The notes below the pieces were generated by a model. That model did no database searches. It was not told the DNA's origin and worked only from the letters and a program-made list of their open reading frames with translations. DNA of 64,000 nucleotides from the NCBI GenBank assembly GCA_023400405.1, contig JAEXFD010000007.1, forward strand, positions 124,001 to 188,000, read 5' to 3'. Shown in pieces: positions 1 through 8,664 of this stretch (positions are counted from its first letter, which is position 1; each line of letters begins with the position of its first letter). Made by a program: the position numbers and the translations under genes. Source of the stretch: Pseudomonadota bacterium. Lineage in GTDB: Bacteria > Pseudomonadota > Alphaproteobacteria > Sphingomonadales > Sphingomonadaceae.

Positions 1-1900
1 TGTAACCCAGCACCGCCGCGATATCGACGTCCGACGCGCGCAGCGCGATGCCCTCTTCCAGGATCTTGGCGCCTTCGTTGACCACCGGGTAGAGAAGGCG
101 CGCCAACAGCGCGTCGTCGCCATGGGTGGGTTTCCACACGATTGACTTGGAGGCTGCGACCTCGGCAATCAGGCGCTCAGTGAGTTCCGACCGCTGCGAT
201 CGCCGCTTGTCGTCATAGTCGTAATAGCCGGCGCCGCGCTTCTGGCCCAGACGCCCCGCCGCCACCAGGTCGCCCATCACCGTCCGTTCCGACGCGTCGC
301 GTCCGATGACGTCGAGTCCGACCAGATCCATCATCTGGAAATGGCCCATCGCGAACCCGTAATCGACCAGCACCCGGTCGATCTCGGCAATCGGCGTTCC
401 CTCCAGCATCATCGCCTCCGCCTGGGCGCCGCGAGTCGCGAGCAGGCGATTGGCGATGAAGCCGTCGCAGACTCCGCTCAGCACCGCGACCTTGCCGATG
501 CGCTTTGCGAGCTTCATCGCGGTCGCGATCACGGGCTTGGCGGTCGCCGAGCCCCGGACGACTTCGAGCAACCGCATGACATTGGCGGGCGAGAAGAAAT
601 GGAGCCCGATCACCCATTCCGGGCGCCGTGTGGCGGCGGCGATCCGATTGAGGTCCAGGAACGACGTGTTCGACGCCAGGATCGCGCCGTGCTTGGCGAT
701 GACGTCGAGCTTGGCGAAAATCTCCGTCTTGAGCTCCATGCTCTCATAGACCGCCTCGATCACGAGATCGGCCTCGGCCAGCTCAGCGAGATCGAGGGTC
801 GGCGTGATCAGGCCCATGCGGCGCGCCACCTCCTCGCCGGTCATCTTGCCCTTGCTGGCGGTCGCTTCGTAGTTCCGGCGGATCGTGGCGAGTCCGCGAT
901 CCAGCGCCTCCTGGGTCATCTCGACCAGCACCACCGCCATGCCGGCATTGAGAAAATTCATGGTGATGCCGCCGCCCATCGTGCCCGCGCCGATCACGCC
1001 GACCGAACGCACGTCGATCACCGGCGTATCGACGGGCACGTCGGGGACGCGCGCCGACGCGCGCTCAGCAAAGAAGACGTGGCGCTGGGCGGCGGACTCG
1101 GGGCTCGCCACCAATTCGTCGAACAAGGCGGCTTCCCGCGCCAGGCCCCGTTCGAACGGCAGCGTGACGGCGGCCTGGATCGCTTCGACGATCGCCGCGG
1201 GTGCGACGAACCCTTTGAACCGGCGAGCGTTCTTCTGGGCGAACGCGGCGAACAGATCAGGACGATCGCTATCGGTCAGGATCCTGTCCTCCCGGTCGCG
1301 CACTCTCGGCCGCGCCCCGCCTCCCGCGATCACCTGCTTTGCAAAGGCCACCGCCTCGTCACGCAAGGCGGCATCAGGCACCACCGCATCGACGAGGCCC
1401 AGCGAAAGCGCCTCCCCCGCCGGCACCTGCCGGCCCGAAGTGAGCAGTTCAAGCGCGACTTCGGCACCGACGATCCGCGGCACGCGCTGGGTTCCGCCCG
1501 CGCCCGGGAGGATGCCGAGCAGCACTTCGGGCAGCCCGACCCGCGCGCTGTGCGCGGCGACGCGGTAATGGCAGGCGAGCGCCAGTTCGAACCCGCCGCC
1601 CAGCGCGGTGCCATGGATCGCCGCGACGATCGGCTTGGCCGCACCTTCCAGCAGCACGCACAGTTCCGGCAGCGACGGCGGCTGCCAGGGTTGCCCGAAC
1701 TCGGTGATGTCGGCGCCGGCAATGAAGGTGAGGCCGGCGCAGATCAGCACGGTCGCCTGGACGTGCGGATCGCCCAACGCCTGGTTGACCGCGTCGCGCA
1801 CACCCTGCCGCAGCGCCGCGGAGAGTGCGTTCACCGGCGGATTGTCTAGCGTAATGACGGCCACGCCGTCCAGTACGGCGCTCGTAGCGGTGGAATTCAT
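1..1900 (-). CDS. FadB/FadJ-like enoyl-CoA hydratase / 3-hydroxyacyl-CoA dehydrogenase (3' end cut by window)
   Basis: This is a bifunctional beta-oxidation enzyme that hydrates 2-enoyl-CoA and oxidises the 3-hydroxyacyl-CoA with NAD. About 633 codons are visible. The C-terminus runs off the left edge; relatives are about 700 residues. The N-terminal crotonase part has the oxyanion-hole stretch HGTALGGGFELALACHY and then a GLPEVLLGILPGAGGTQR segment carrying the catalytic Glu. The central part has a Rossmann motif, VIGAGTMGGG, and the NTSFLDLN and HFFSPAN motifs of 3-hydroxyacyl-CoA dehydrogenases. The visible end, EEGIALRASDVDIAAVLGY, matches the C-terminal domain. The ATG start lies one base past the stop of the upstream ligase gene, so it belongs to the leftward operon beginning near 6,088. 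Family assignment is secure; the substrate is unknown. Confidence 0.93.
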   Translation of the reverse strand, partial: MNSTATSAVLDGVAVITLDNPPVNALSAALRQGVRDAVNQALGDPHVQATVLICAGLTFIAGADITEFGQPWQPPSLPELCVLLEGAAKPIVAAIHGTALGGGFELALACHYRVAAHSARVGLPEVLLGILPGAGGTQRVPRIVGAEVALELLTSGRQVPAGEALSLGLVDAVVPDAALRDEAVAFAKQVIAGGGARPRVRDREDRILTDSDRPDLFAAFAQKNARRFKGFVAPAAIVEAIQAAVTLPFERGLAREAALFDELVASPESAAQRHVFFAERASARVPDVPVDTPVIDVRSVGVIGAGTMGGGITMNFLNAGMAVVLVEMTQEALDRGLATIRRNYEATASKGKMTGEEVARRMGLITPTLDLAELAEADLVIEAVYESMELKTEIFAKLDVIAKHGAILASNTSFLDLNRIAAATRRPEWVIGLHFFSPANVMRLLEVVRGSATAKPVIATAMKLAKRIGKVAVLSGVCDGFIANRLLATRGAQAEAMMLEGTPIAEIDRVLVDYGFAMGHFQMMDLVGLDVIGRDASERTVMGDLVAAGRLGQKRGAGYYDYDDKRRSQRSELTERLIAEVAASKSIVWKPTHGDDALLARLLYPVVNEGAKILEEGIALRASDVDIAAVLGY

Positions 1901-1901
1901 C

Positions 1902-3440
1902 TCAAGCTTCCTGTTCGGCGGGCGCGCTCGTCCGTCGCCGGCCGACTTCTTCGACGGCGATGGCGGCCATGGCCTTCTTGTCGAGCTTGCCGGTGGCGGT
2001 GACCTGCATGGCGCTGACGATCACCAGATGCTCGGGCCATTTCTTGCGGGAAACGCCCTCGCCGGCCAGATGGTCGAGCAGCGCAGGCAAATCGAGCTCA
2101 GCGCCCTCCCGCACTCGGCATACCGCGCACGCCTGTTCGCCCAATTTGCGTTCGGGCACGGCCACGACGGTGACTTCGGCGATCCCGGGATGCCGCAGCA
2201 GCGCGGCCTCGATCTCGGCCGGATCGATATTGTAGCCGCCGCGGATGATCTGGTCCTTGATCCGCCCGACGACACGGACGAAGCCCTGCTCGTCGCGGAT
2301 GATCTCGTCGCCGGTCAGGTAGAAGCCGTCCGGAGTCATGCGCTCCTGTCCGGCGCCCAGTCCTTCGGCATAGCCGAGGAAGAGCGACGGACCGCGCACT
2401 CCCGCCTGCCCCCGAGCCCCACGCGGTAGCGCGTGCGAGTCGAAGTCGAACGCCTCTTCCTCGGTTCCGGGGAAGGGAATGCCGTCAGAGCCCTGGCGCC
2501 GTTCGAGCGAATGCTCGGGGTGAGTCGAGGCATGGCCCATGCATTCGGACATGCCGAACATCCGCAATACCTTGAGGCCCAGCAGGCGATCGGCATCGGC
2601 GATGAGTTCGGCGGTCATGGCACTGCCGCCCACGGCCATCGCGCGCAGCGGCAATTGTCCGCGCCATTCGCCGGCCCGTGCAGCCTCTACCATGGTGAAC
2701 AAGTGCGTCGGCACGGCGATCGCCCAGCCGCAGCGATAGCGTTCGGCGCGCCGCAAGGCCTCGGCGGGGACCCAGGGGTCGAGCAGCACGAGCGGATGCC
2801 CCAGGGAGAAGGCGAAGTGCGCCGTGAAGGTGAAGCCCGGCGCACTGTCGAGCGGCACGATGCCAAGGATCGCGTCCTCCGGTTGGAGACCAGCAATCGC
2901 GGCACAGGCCCGAGTCGCATAGTTGAGCGCCGCCGCGCCGTGCATCACTCCCTTGGGCACGCCCGTGCTGCCCGACGTGAAGCCGATCAGCGCGGTCTCG
3001 CGGTCGCGCCGATCGGTGGAGCGGGGCGCCTGGATCGGGACGATCTCGGGCAGGGCGGAGCCGGCTGGGTCCACCTTGGCGGCGTGGCCCAGCAGGCCTT
3101 CGAGCAACGCCAGGTCGCCCGCGCCGAGCTTGGGCGACACCGGGCAGAACACCGCCTCCAGCGCCGATACGGCGAGCGCGGTCGCAAGTGTCGCGGGCGT
3201 CTTGTGCGCCGTTGTCAGCACGCGCGCTCCGGCCGTCACGCCTGCCCTTCGCAGCGACTCCGCAATGTCCTGGGCGAATGTCTGCAGCTCGCCCCGGCTC
3301 CAAAGCCGGTCGTCGCAATCGACGAGCGCGAGCGCGTGCGGATCGGTTGCCGCCAGCCGCTCGAACTGCGGCCATAGCCGCTCGTCGTTCCAGGGGAAGG
3401 ACGGATGGGCACGTTCATCGGGCAAGGGACTGCCCTCCAT
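1902..3440 (-). CDS. class I adenylate-forming acyl-CoA synthetase
   Basis: This is an AMP-forming acid:CoA ligase of about 512 residues. The signature P-loop GFTSGSTGVPKGV lies near residue 155. It is followed by FGMSE (motif A5), YLTGDE (A7), GRIKDQIIRGGYNIDP (A8) and, near the C-terminus, TGKLDKK with the catalytic Lys of A10. It would activate a carboxylic acid for the adjacent beta-oxidation enzymes. The ATG used overlaps the upstream SDR stop by about 26 bases; a longer in-frame start exists at 3488 but would overlap the SDR further. The chain is compact at the N-terminus compared with fatty-acid ligases. The acid it activates cannot be read from the sequence. Confidence 0.9.
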   Translation of the reverse strand: MEGSPLPDERAHPSFPWNDERLWPQFERLAATDPHALALVDCDDRLWSRGELQTFAQDIAESLRRAGVTAGARVLTTAHKTPATLATALAVSALEAVFCPVSPKLGAGDLALLEGLLGHAAKVDPAGSALPEIVPIQAPRSTDRRDRETALIGFTSGSTGVPKGVMHGAAALNYATRACAAIAGLQPEDAILGIVPLDSAPGFTFTAHFAFSLGHPLVLLDPWVPAEALRRAERYRCGWAIAVPTHLFTMVEAARAGEWRGQLPLRAMAVGGSAMTAELIADADRLLGLKVLRMFGMSECMGHASTHPEHSLERRQGSDGIPFPGTEEEAFDFDSHALPRGARGQAGVRGPSLFLGYAEGLGAGQERMTPDGFYLTGDEIIRDEQGFVRVVGRIKDQIIRGGYNIDPAEIEAALLRHPGIAEVTVVAVPERKLGEQACAVCRVREGAELDLPALLDHLAGEGVSRKKWPEHLVIVSAMQVTATGKLDKKAMAAIAVEEVGRRRTSAPAEQEA

Positions 3441-4212
3441 CGACGAGGAAGGTCTGGCCGGTAATGAAGCTGCCTGCATCCGAGGCAAGCAGCGCCAGCG
3501 TCCCTGCGACCTCCTCCGGTCGCCCGAAGCGCCGCATTAGGATGCCGGCCCGGGTCTTTTCCTGGATCGCGGGATCGAGCGTTTCGGTCATGCCGGTCTC
3601 GATCGAGCCAGGGGCGATTGCGTTCACGCGGATATTGTGCCCGGCCCATTGCGCGGCGAGATCGCTGGTCAGATGGACGATCGCGGCCTTGCTCGTGGTG
3701 TACGGCACCACCTGCCCCGCCTCGGGCTGATAGGAAAGGAACGCGCCGACCGAGGCGATGTTGACGATCGCCCCTCCGCCGTGCTCGATCATGTGCCGCG
3801 CGGCGTGGCGGCAGGCCAGGAACGTGCCGGTGACGTTCACATTCATCACTTTTTGCCAGCCCTTGAGCGGGATGTCCTGGGGCAATCCCCACCAGGACGC
3901 GCCGGCATTGTTGACGAGGATGTCGAGCCCGCCCAGCGCGTCGACTGTCTTTGCGACGGCCGCTTCGACCGAGGCTTCGTCAGCAATGTCGCAGCCGATT
4001 CCGATCGCCGGAACGCCGAACCGCGACGCGATCCGCGCCGCCAGATCGGCACAATCCTGTTCGGTGCGCGAGGCGAGCGCGACGGCGCAACCGAGATCGG
4101 CCAGCGTCGCCGCTATCGCTTCGGCCAGCGCGCCGCGGCCGCCGGTGATCAGCGCTCGCTTCCCGTCGAGCCGGAACTGGGCCGCCGAGAAACCGCGCGC
4201 GAGATCAATCAC
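3415..4212 (-). CDS. short-chain dehydrogenase/reductase (SDR)
   Basis: This is an NAD(P)-dependent SDR of 265 residues. It has a TGGRGALAEAIA dinucleotide-binding motif near the N-terminus, LVNNAGASW, a catalytic Ser region (IVNIASVGA) and a PYTTSK motif supplying the Tyr and Lys. The C-terminus, FITGQTFLVDGGQ, is typical of FabG-like enzymes. I chose the GTG start at 4212: it has a GGAG ribosome site and overlaps the stop of the upstream EthD gene in the GTGATTGA context. Reading further upstream would only translate the EthD gene in another frame. It probably oxidises a hydroxyacyl-CoA or alcohol intermediate of the operon. Confidence 0.9.
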   Translation of the reverse strand: MIDLARGFSAAQFRLDGKRALITGGRGALAEAIAATLADLGCAVALASRTEQDCADLAARIASRFGVPAIGIGCDIADEASVEAAVAKTVDALGGLDILVNNAGASWWGLPQDIPLKGWQKVMNVNVTGTFLACRHAARHMIEHGGGAIVNIASVGAFLSYQPEAGQVVPYTTSKAAIVHLTSDLAAQWAGHNIRVNAIAPGSIETGMTETLDPAIQEKTRAGILMRRFGRPEEVAGTLALLASDAGSFITGQTFLVDGGQSLAR

Positions 4213-4543
4213 GGCTTTGCTCCGCGAGGAGATCGACTTCCTCAGTGATGAGGATGATCCGGCGCCCGCCCATGCCGCGGGTCTGGGCGGTGGCGGCCTT
4301 CCATTCCGGCGAGGCGAAGGCGGTGTCGAGCGCCGCCTGATCGGCAAAGGTCAGCACGGCATGGCCGTCCCAGCCCGGCGCGTCGGGATTGTCATAATCC
4401 TCGGTGACCGCGCCGTGGCGATAGGCGAGGAGCCCGGGCAACACCCTGGCGGCATCGGCGTGGGGCCCACGCCACCAGGTTGTGAACTGCGTGTGCGTCC
4501 AGTCCTGCGGCCGGCTGGCCAGGACGACCATGCTGACCGCCAT
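4205..4543 (-). CDS. EthD-domain protein
   Basis: This small protein of 112 residues has the dimeric alpha/beta-barrel EthD fold. It begins with a beta strand (MVVLASRP), then FTTWWRGPHADAARVLPGLLAYRH, which resembles the EthD consensus of a Trp followed by His-Ala and a Leu-Pro-Gly turn. The C-terminal part is rich in hydrophobic strands. Members are common in alphaproteobacterial catabolic operons and some act on unstable aldehyde or quinone intermediates, but most are uncharacterised. It sits three bases after the enoyl-CoA hydratase gene and overlaps the SDR start. No signal peptide, so it is presumably cytoplasmic. Confidence 0.82.
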   Translation of the reverse strand: MAVSMVVLASRPQDWTHTQFTTWWRGPHADAARVLPGLLAYRHGAVTEDYDNPDAPGWDGHAVLTFADQAALDTAFASPEWKAATAQTRGMGGRRIILITEEVDLLAEQSRD

Positions 4544-4546
4544 GGC

Positions 4547-5344
4547 TTATTTGCCCGTCCAGACCGGCTGGCGCTTCTCGAGGAAGGCAGCCACGCCTTC
4601 CTTCGCATCGGCCGAGTGGTGGACGACGTTGCAGGTCATCGTCTCGAGCGTGATCAGCGAGTTGGTGTCCGCGTCGAGGCCGCGGTTCACCGCCATCTTC
4701 GTCATCCACATGCAGAACGGGCTCTTGTCGATCAGCGGCGCGCAGAAGTCCTGGATCAGCTGTTCGAGCTGGTCGGTGGGCGCGGAGGCGTTGCACAGCC
4801 CCCATTCGACGCATTCCTTGCCCGAAAGCAGCTTGCCGGTGAGCATCAGCTCCTTCGCCTTGCGCATGCCGATATAACGCGGCAGGCGATAGATCGGCCC
4901 GGCGCCGCCGAACAGTGCGCGGCGGATATGGAAGTCGCCGATCTTCGCATCGTCTGCTGCGATGCCGAAATCGCAGGAGATGAACAGCTCGAACCCGCCG
5001 GCGACGGCATAGCCCTCGACGCAGGCGATGGTCGGCTTCTTCATGTTGTAGATCTTGTCGTAGGTGCGCGCCGAATCGATCGCGAGCTGCAGCGAGGTGC
5101 TGGTCTCGTGAAGCACCGGCCCGACCAGCTGGCCGAGGTCCGCCCCGGCGCAGAAGGTGTGCCCGCGGCCGCGGAACACCACCGCCAGCACCTTCTCGTC
5201 TTCCGCCGCACGATCGACGGCGGCCTCGAGGTCGCGCAGGAGCTGCGGGCTCACGCAATTCTTCACATGCGGGCGATTCAGCCAGATGGTGCAGATGCCG
5301 TTCTCGGCAACTTCATATTGGATGACGTCTTTTTCGAGTGCCAC
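4547..5344 (-). CDS. enoyl-CoA hydratase/isomerase (crotonase family)
   Basis: This crotonase-fold protein has 265 residues. GRGHTFCAGADLGQLVG supplies the first oxyanion-hole NH, and CVEGYAVAGGFELFISCDF supplies the second with the GG pair. The later stretch FHIRRALFGGAGPIYRLPRYIG lies where catalytic acidic residues usually occur. Glu is not obvious at the usual second acid position, so isomerase or lyase activity is as possible as hydratase activity. I chose a GTG start because an AAGGAG ribosome site lies nine bases upstream. A TTG at 5362 is the only in-frame start further up and has no site. It is the second gene of the leftward operon. Confidence 0.88.
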   Translation of the reverse strand: MALEKDVIQYEVAENGICTIWLNRPHVKNCVSPQLLRDLEAAVDRAAEDEKVLAVVFRGRGHTFCAGADLGQLVGPVLHETSTSLQLAIDSARTYDKIYNMKKPTIACVEGYAVAGGFELFISCDFGIAADDAKIGDFHIRRALFGGAGPIYRLPRYIGMRKAKELMLTGKLLSGKECVEWGLCNASAPTDQLEQLIQDFCAPLIDKSPFCMWMTKMAVNRGLDADTNSLITLETMTCNVVHHSADAKEGVAAFLEKRQPVWTGK

Positions 5345-5383
5345 GGGAAAGTCTCCTTGCAAATGCGTTGAAACGGAAAGTCT

Positions 5384-6088
5384 TCAGCGGGGAATGCCGC
5401 CATCCTCGGGTGCGGCGAGCATGCCGCCCACCGCCATCCAGGCGGCAATGCCGGCGGCCGGAACCGCACAGAGCACTGCCTCGGCAATCTCTTCATCGGT
5501 AGCGCCGGCGTTGCGGGCGCCGCGGACATGCGTCGCGGCCATCGGGCTGTAGCCGGCCGCGAGAATCGCCAGCAGCAACAGCTCGCCATGTTTCGGCGAA
5601 AGCGGGTTCGCGTCGATGCTGCCGCGGCGCATCAGGTAATAGGCATCGGCCGACGCCGGGCTCAGCCGCATCAGCTGCTGAAGCGGCTGGGGGATCGTGC
5701 CGAAATACCTGCGGAAATTGGCCTCCGCCTCGCCGGCCTCGGCACTCGGCAGTGGCTGGGCCGGCGGCGGATCGAGCGACTCGAAGCTTTCATCGAGGAT
5801 CGTCGCGAAATCGAGTGCGGCGGCCTCGCCGCGCAAGCTGGTGAGGACGATGAGCCCTGCCGTCGCCTCTTTCGGCGAGAGACCGAGCGCGACGCCGCGC
5901 GCGATCTCGCTCCGGGCCAGTTCCAGGTGGCGGCGGTCGATCGCGGCGACGGCGGCGAACAGGGCCTTCAGCTTCGCTGGCACCGCCCCGTCGGTATCGA
6001 TCACCGATCGGAAGGCGGCGAAGCCGGCCAAAGTGTAGGGCGCATGGCCTTGCAGCAGCGCGACGTTCATCAGCGGACTTTTTGTCAT
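5384..6088 (-). CDS. two-domain carboxymuconolactone-decarboxylase-like (AhpD-fold) protein
   Basis: The protein has 234 residues with two CMD/AhpD-like helical segments. The first is around residues 30-90 (VPAKLKALFAAVAAIDRRHLE and ATAGLIVLTSLRGEAA) and the second around 145-220 (SPKHGELLLLAILAAGYS and ATDEEIAEAVLCAVPAAG). The AhpD-type CxxC redox pair is absent, which points to a decarboxylase-like or structural role and not a peroxidase. It heads the leftward operon that ends in the FadB-like gene. It is a paralogue of the protein encoded at 22,488-23,177, and both lie divergent from an operon containing an ACAD/kinase pair. Its promoter contains three copies of the CGACCG palindrome. Its function is unknown. 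Confidence 0.8.
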   Translation of the reverse strand: MTKSPLMNVALLQGHAPYTLAGFAAFRSVIDTDGAVPAKLKALFAAVAAIDRRHLELARSEIARGVALGLSPKEATAGLIVLTSLRGEAAALDFATILDESFESLDPPPAQPLPSAEAGEAEANFRRYFGTIPQPLQQLMRLSPASADAYYLMRRGSIDANPLSPKHGELLLLAILAAGYSPMAATHVRGARNAGATDEEIAEAVLCAVPAAGIAAWMAVGGMLAAPEDGGIPR

Positions 6089-6115
6089 CGCTTCCTCTCC
6101 TGCCCTTCAAATGCT

Positions 6116-6129
6116 CGACCGACTGGTCG
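6116..6129. promoter_or_regulatory. operator-like palindrome, copy 1 (CGACC-N4-GGTCG)
   Basis: CGACCGACTGGTCG forms 5-bp arms around four bases. It lies about 28 bases before the ATG of the leftward CMD gene. It is a weaker variant of the 14-bp palindrome repeated at five other places in region 1. This is inferred to be a TetR-type operator. Confidence 0.6.
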
Positions 6130-6169
6130 GGCGTCAACTCAAATTTTTCCGCCTGACCAGTTTGACAGC

Positions 6170-6183
6170 CGACCGTTCGGTCG
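6170..6183. promoter_or_regulatory. operator-like palindrome, copy 2 (CGACCG-N2-CGGTCG)
   Basis: CGACCGTTCGGTCG is a palindrome with perfect 6-bp arms, in the middle of the divergent promoter between the CMD gene and the acyl-CoA dehydrogenase/kinase operon. It is 15 bases from the next copy. Confidence 0.75.
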
Positions 6184-6197
6184 ATTAACAGAATGTT

Positions 6198-6211
6198 CGA
6201 CCGCCCGGTCG
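6198..6211. promoter_or_regulatory. operator-like palindrome, copy 3 (CGACCG-N2-CGGTCG)
   Basis: CGACCGCCCGGTCG has perfect arms and lies about 60 bases before the GTG of the rightward acyl-CoA dehydrogenase. It is identical to the copy at 21,655. Three copies in one 183-bp divergent region suggest cooperative repression of both operons. Confidence 0.75.
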
Positions 6212-6271
6212 GCTGGTAATCGCGAACAAGCGATGCAGCGGCGTGGAAGCGGCTAGTCTGGGGAGCGGTGC

Positions 6272-7522
6272 GTGCAGTTCGAGCAGTCGGCAAAATCGAA
6301 ACATTGGATGGAGCGCGTCCGCGCCTTCATGGACGAGGAAATCGTCCCCGCTATTCCGATCTATCACCAACAGGCCGCGGCTCTTGATCGCTGGACCGAA
6401 ATCCCGCCGATCTTCGACGCGCTCAAGGCGAAGGCACGCGCGGCGGGATTGTGGAACCTGTTCATGCCGCCATCGGAGCATGACGACGACTTCTTCACCA
6501 GCGTCGGGCTCACCAATGTCGAATACGCGCCGATCGCCGAGCTGATGGGGCGCATTTCCTTCGCCAGCGAGGTGTTCAATTGCATGGCGCCCGACACCGG
6601 CAATTTCGAAGTGCTCCATCGTTACGGCACGCGCGAGCAGAAGCAGCGCTTCATGGTGCCCCTACGCGATGGCGAGACGCGGTCCGCCTTCCTGATGACC
6701 GAGCCGGCCGTCGCCTCCTCCGACGCGCGCAACATCCAGACCGAGATCCGGCGCGACGGCGGTGACTATGTCATCAACGGCCGCAAATGGTGGTCCTCGG
6801 GCGCCGGCCATCCGCGCTGCGACTTCTTCATCCTAATGGGCAAGACCGATCCCGATGCGGCGCCCTATCGTCAGCAATCGATGATCCTCGTCCCGCGCGA
6901 CACGCCCGGCGTGACGATCGTCCGCCACCTCCCCGTCTTCGGCTATGACCATGCGCCGCACGGCCATTTCGAAGTGGCGCTGGAGGACGTGCGCGTGCCG
7001 GCGGAGAACATGCTGCTCGGCGAGGGCTGCGGCTTCGAGATCGCGCAGGGGCGACTCGGTCCAGGGCGCATCCACCACACGATGCGCAACATCGCGACGA
7101 TGGAAGTCGCGCTGGAGAAGATGTGCCGCCGGCTGCTCTCGCGCCGCGCCTTTGGCAAGGCGATCTGCGAGCATTCGGTGTGGGAGGAGCGGATCGCGAG
7201 GGCCCGGTGCGAAATCGAGATGGCACGCCTGCTCTGCCTCAAGGCGGCCTATATGATGGATACGGTCGGCAACAAGGAAGCGCGCGCCGAGATCGCGATG
7301 ATCAAGATCGCCGCCCCGAAAATGGCGCAGCAGATCGTCGACGATGCAATCCAGGCGCATGGCGGCGGCGGCGTCAGCGACGATTTCGGCCTTGCCGAGC
7401 TCTGGGCGAACACGCGTATCGTCCGCCTTACCGACGGACCGGACGAAGTGCACGAGCGCCAGCTGGCCCGGATGGAACTGGCCAAATATGCCGCGGCACC
7501 GAACACGGGCGCACGCTCGTGA
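6272..7522 (+). CDS. acyl-CoA dehydrogenase, ACAD10/11 (LvaC)-like
   Basis: This flavin acyl-CoA dehydrogenase has 416 residues. FLMTEPAVASSDA is the FAD/substrate signature and INGRKWWSSGAGHP the middle-domain motif. RRAFGK and IQAHGGGGV lie in the C-terminal helical domain. The usual C-terminal YEGT motif of classical enzymes is replaced by TDGPDEVH, the form seen in ACAD10/ACAD11 and LvaC. Those enzymes eliminate phosphate from 4-phosphoacyl-CoA instead of, or as well as, oxidising acyl-CoA. The GTG start has a GGGGAG ribosome site. Its stop overlaps the start of an APH-family kinase gene, the partner expected for this pathway. Substrate chain length and branching are unknown. Confidence 0.9.
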   Translation: MQFEQSAKSKHWMERVRAFMDEEIVPAIPIYHQQAAALDRWTEIPPIFDALKAKARAAGLWNLFMPPSEHDDDFFTSVGLTNVEYAPIAELMGRISFASEVFNCMAPDTGNFEVLHRYGTREQKQRFMVPLRDGETRSAFLMTEPAVASSDARNIQTEIRRDGGDYVINGRKWWSSGAGHPRCDFFILMGKTDPDAAPYRQQSMILVPRDTPGVTIVRHLPVFGYDHAPHGHFEVALEDVRVPAENMLLGEGCGFEIAQGRLGPGRIHHTMRNIATMEVALEKMCRRLLSRRAFGKAICEHSVWEERIARARCEIEMARLLCLKAAYMMDTVGNKEARAEIAMIKIAAPKMAQQIVDDAIQAHGGGGVSDDFGLAELWANTRIVRLTDGPDEVHERQLARMELAKYAAAPNTGARS

Positions 7523-8601
7523 CCGCCGCGCAGCCCGCGGCAACCATCGGATCGACGGTCGAGGTCGCGGCGAACAGCGCATTCGACGAGGCCCGGCTGA
7601 CCGCCTATCTCCGCGGAGAGCTGGCGGAGTTCTCGGGCCCGATGCGGGTCCACCAATTCGAAGGCGGCCAGTCCAACCCGACCTTCCTCCTCGAGACTCC
7701 CGGCCGGCGCTATGTGCTGCGCCGCAAGCCGGCCGGCATTCTCCTGAAATCGGCGCACGCGGTCGATCGCGAGTTCCGCGTCACGCGCGCCCTATTCGAA
7801 GCCGGCCTGCCGGTGCCGGAGCCGCTGATCCTGTGCGAAGACGACGACGTCATCGGCACGATGTTCTATGTGATGCGCCACGTGCCCGGCCGCAGCTTCT
7901 GGGATCCGCGGATGCCCACGCTGGATCGCGCCGACCGTGCCGCGATCTACGATTCCGCCAATGAGAGTCTCGCCCGGCTCCATTCGGTCGACCCGATGGC
8001 GATCGGCCTTGGCGATTATGGCCGGCCTGGGAACTATTTCGCCCGCCAGATTGCGCGCTGGTCGCGCCAATATGACGCCTCGCGGACCCGCGACATTCCC
8101 GAGATGGACCGGCTGATCGCCTGGCTACCGGATGCAGTGCCGCAGACCGACGAGCGCACCACGATCATCCATGGCGACTATTCCTTCCACAACCTGCTCG
8201 TGCATCCGACCGAACCGCGCGTCGCGGCGGTGATCGACTGGGAATTGTCGACGCTCGGCGATCCGCTCGGCGACCTGACCTATCACATGATGGAGTGGTT
8301 CCGGCCGGACGGCGTGGACGTGCGCGGCACGCTGAAGGGCGCCAACCTCGCCGCGCTCGGGATCCCGAGCGCCGAAGACTATGCGCGCCGCTATTGCGAG
8401 CGGACCGGACTGCGCTGCGATCCCACCCATCCCTTCTATCGCGCGTTCAACCTGTTTCGCGTCGCGGCGATCCTGCAGGGAATTGCGGGCCGCGCGCGCG
8501 ACGGTGTGCAGACCGGCGCGAACTCACAGGACATCGTGACGCGGATCGAGCCGCTGGCCAAGGCGGCCTGGCTCGCCGCGCAGGAGGCAGGCGCCACCTG
8601 A
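7519..8601 (+). CDS. APH-family kinase, LvaA/ACAD10-kinase-like (putative 4-hydroxyacyl-CoA kinase)
   Basis: This aminoglycoside-phosphotransferase-fold protein has about 360 residues. The Gly-rich loop FEGGQSNPT is near residue 48, with a VLRRK Lys near 70. The catalytic loop HGDYSFHN is near 217, followed by the metal-binding VIDWELSTLGDP near 240. In LvaA of Pseudomonas and the N-terminal domain of ACAD10/11, this fold phosphorylates the 4-hydroxyl of a hydroxyacyl-CoA. The GTG start overlaps the dehydrogenase stop (GTGA), so the two are translationally coupled. That pairing is the main argument for a hydroxyacyl-CoA kinase and against antibiotic resistance. A paralogue is at 27,541-28,614. 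Confidence 0.85.
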   Translation: MTAAQPAATIGSTVEVAANSAFDEARLTAYLRGELAEFSGPMRVHQFEGGQSNPTFLLETPGRRYVLRRKPAGILLKSAHAVDREFRVTRALFEAGLPVPEPLILCEDDDVIGTMFYVMRHVPGRSFWDPRMPTLDRADRAAIYDSANESLARLHSVDPMAIGLGDYGRPGNYFARQIARWSRQYDASRTRDIPEMDRLIAWLPDAVPQTDERTTIIHGDYSFHNLLVHPTEPRVAAVIDWELSTLGDPLGDLTYHMMEWFRPDGVDVRGTLKGANLAALGIPSAEDYARRYCERTGLRCDPTHPFYRAFNLFRVAAILQGIAGRARDGVQTGANSQDIVTRIEPLAKAAWLAAQEAGAT

Positions 8602-8664
8602 CCACCACAAGATCTGACGGATCTGGGCACAAAAAAATAGGCCCAAGACTTATGGGAGAGAGAA

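Noticed and set aside
341..1849. Long plus-strand reading frame opposite the FadB-like gene
   Set aside because: Arg/His-rich shadow typical of high-GC DNA; the minus strand carries clear crotonase and dehydrogenase motifs there.
3440..3488. Longer start of the first acyl-CoA ligase
   Set aside because: It would extend the overlap with the SDR gene to over 70 bases and adds residues unlike the family.
7519..8601. Antibiotic-resistance aminoglycoside phosphotransferase
   Set aside because: The fold matches, but overlap with an ACAD10/11-type dehydrogenase and the paralogous pair at 24,981-28,614 favour a hydroxyacyl-CoA kinase.
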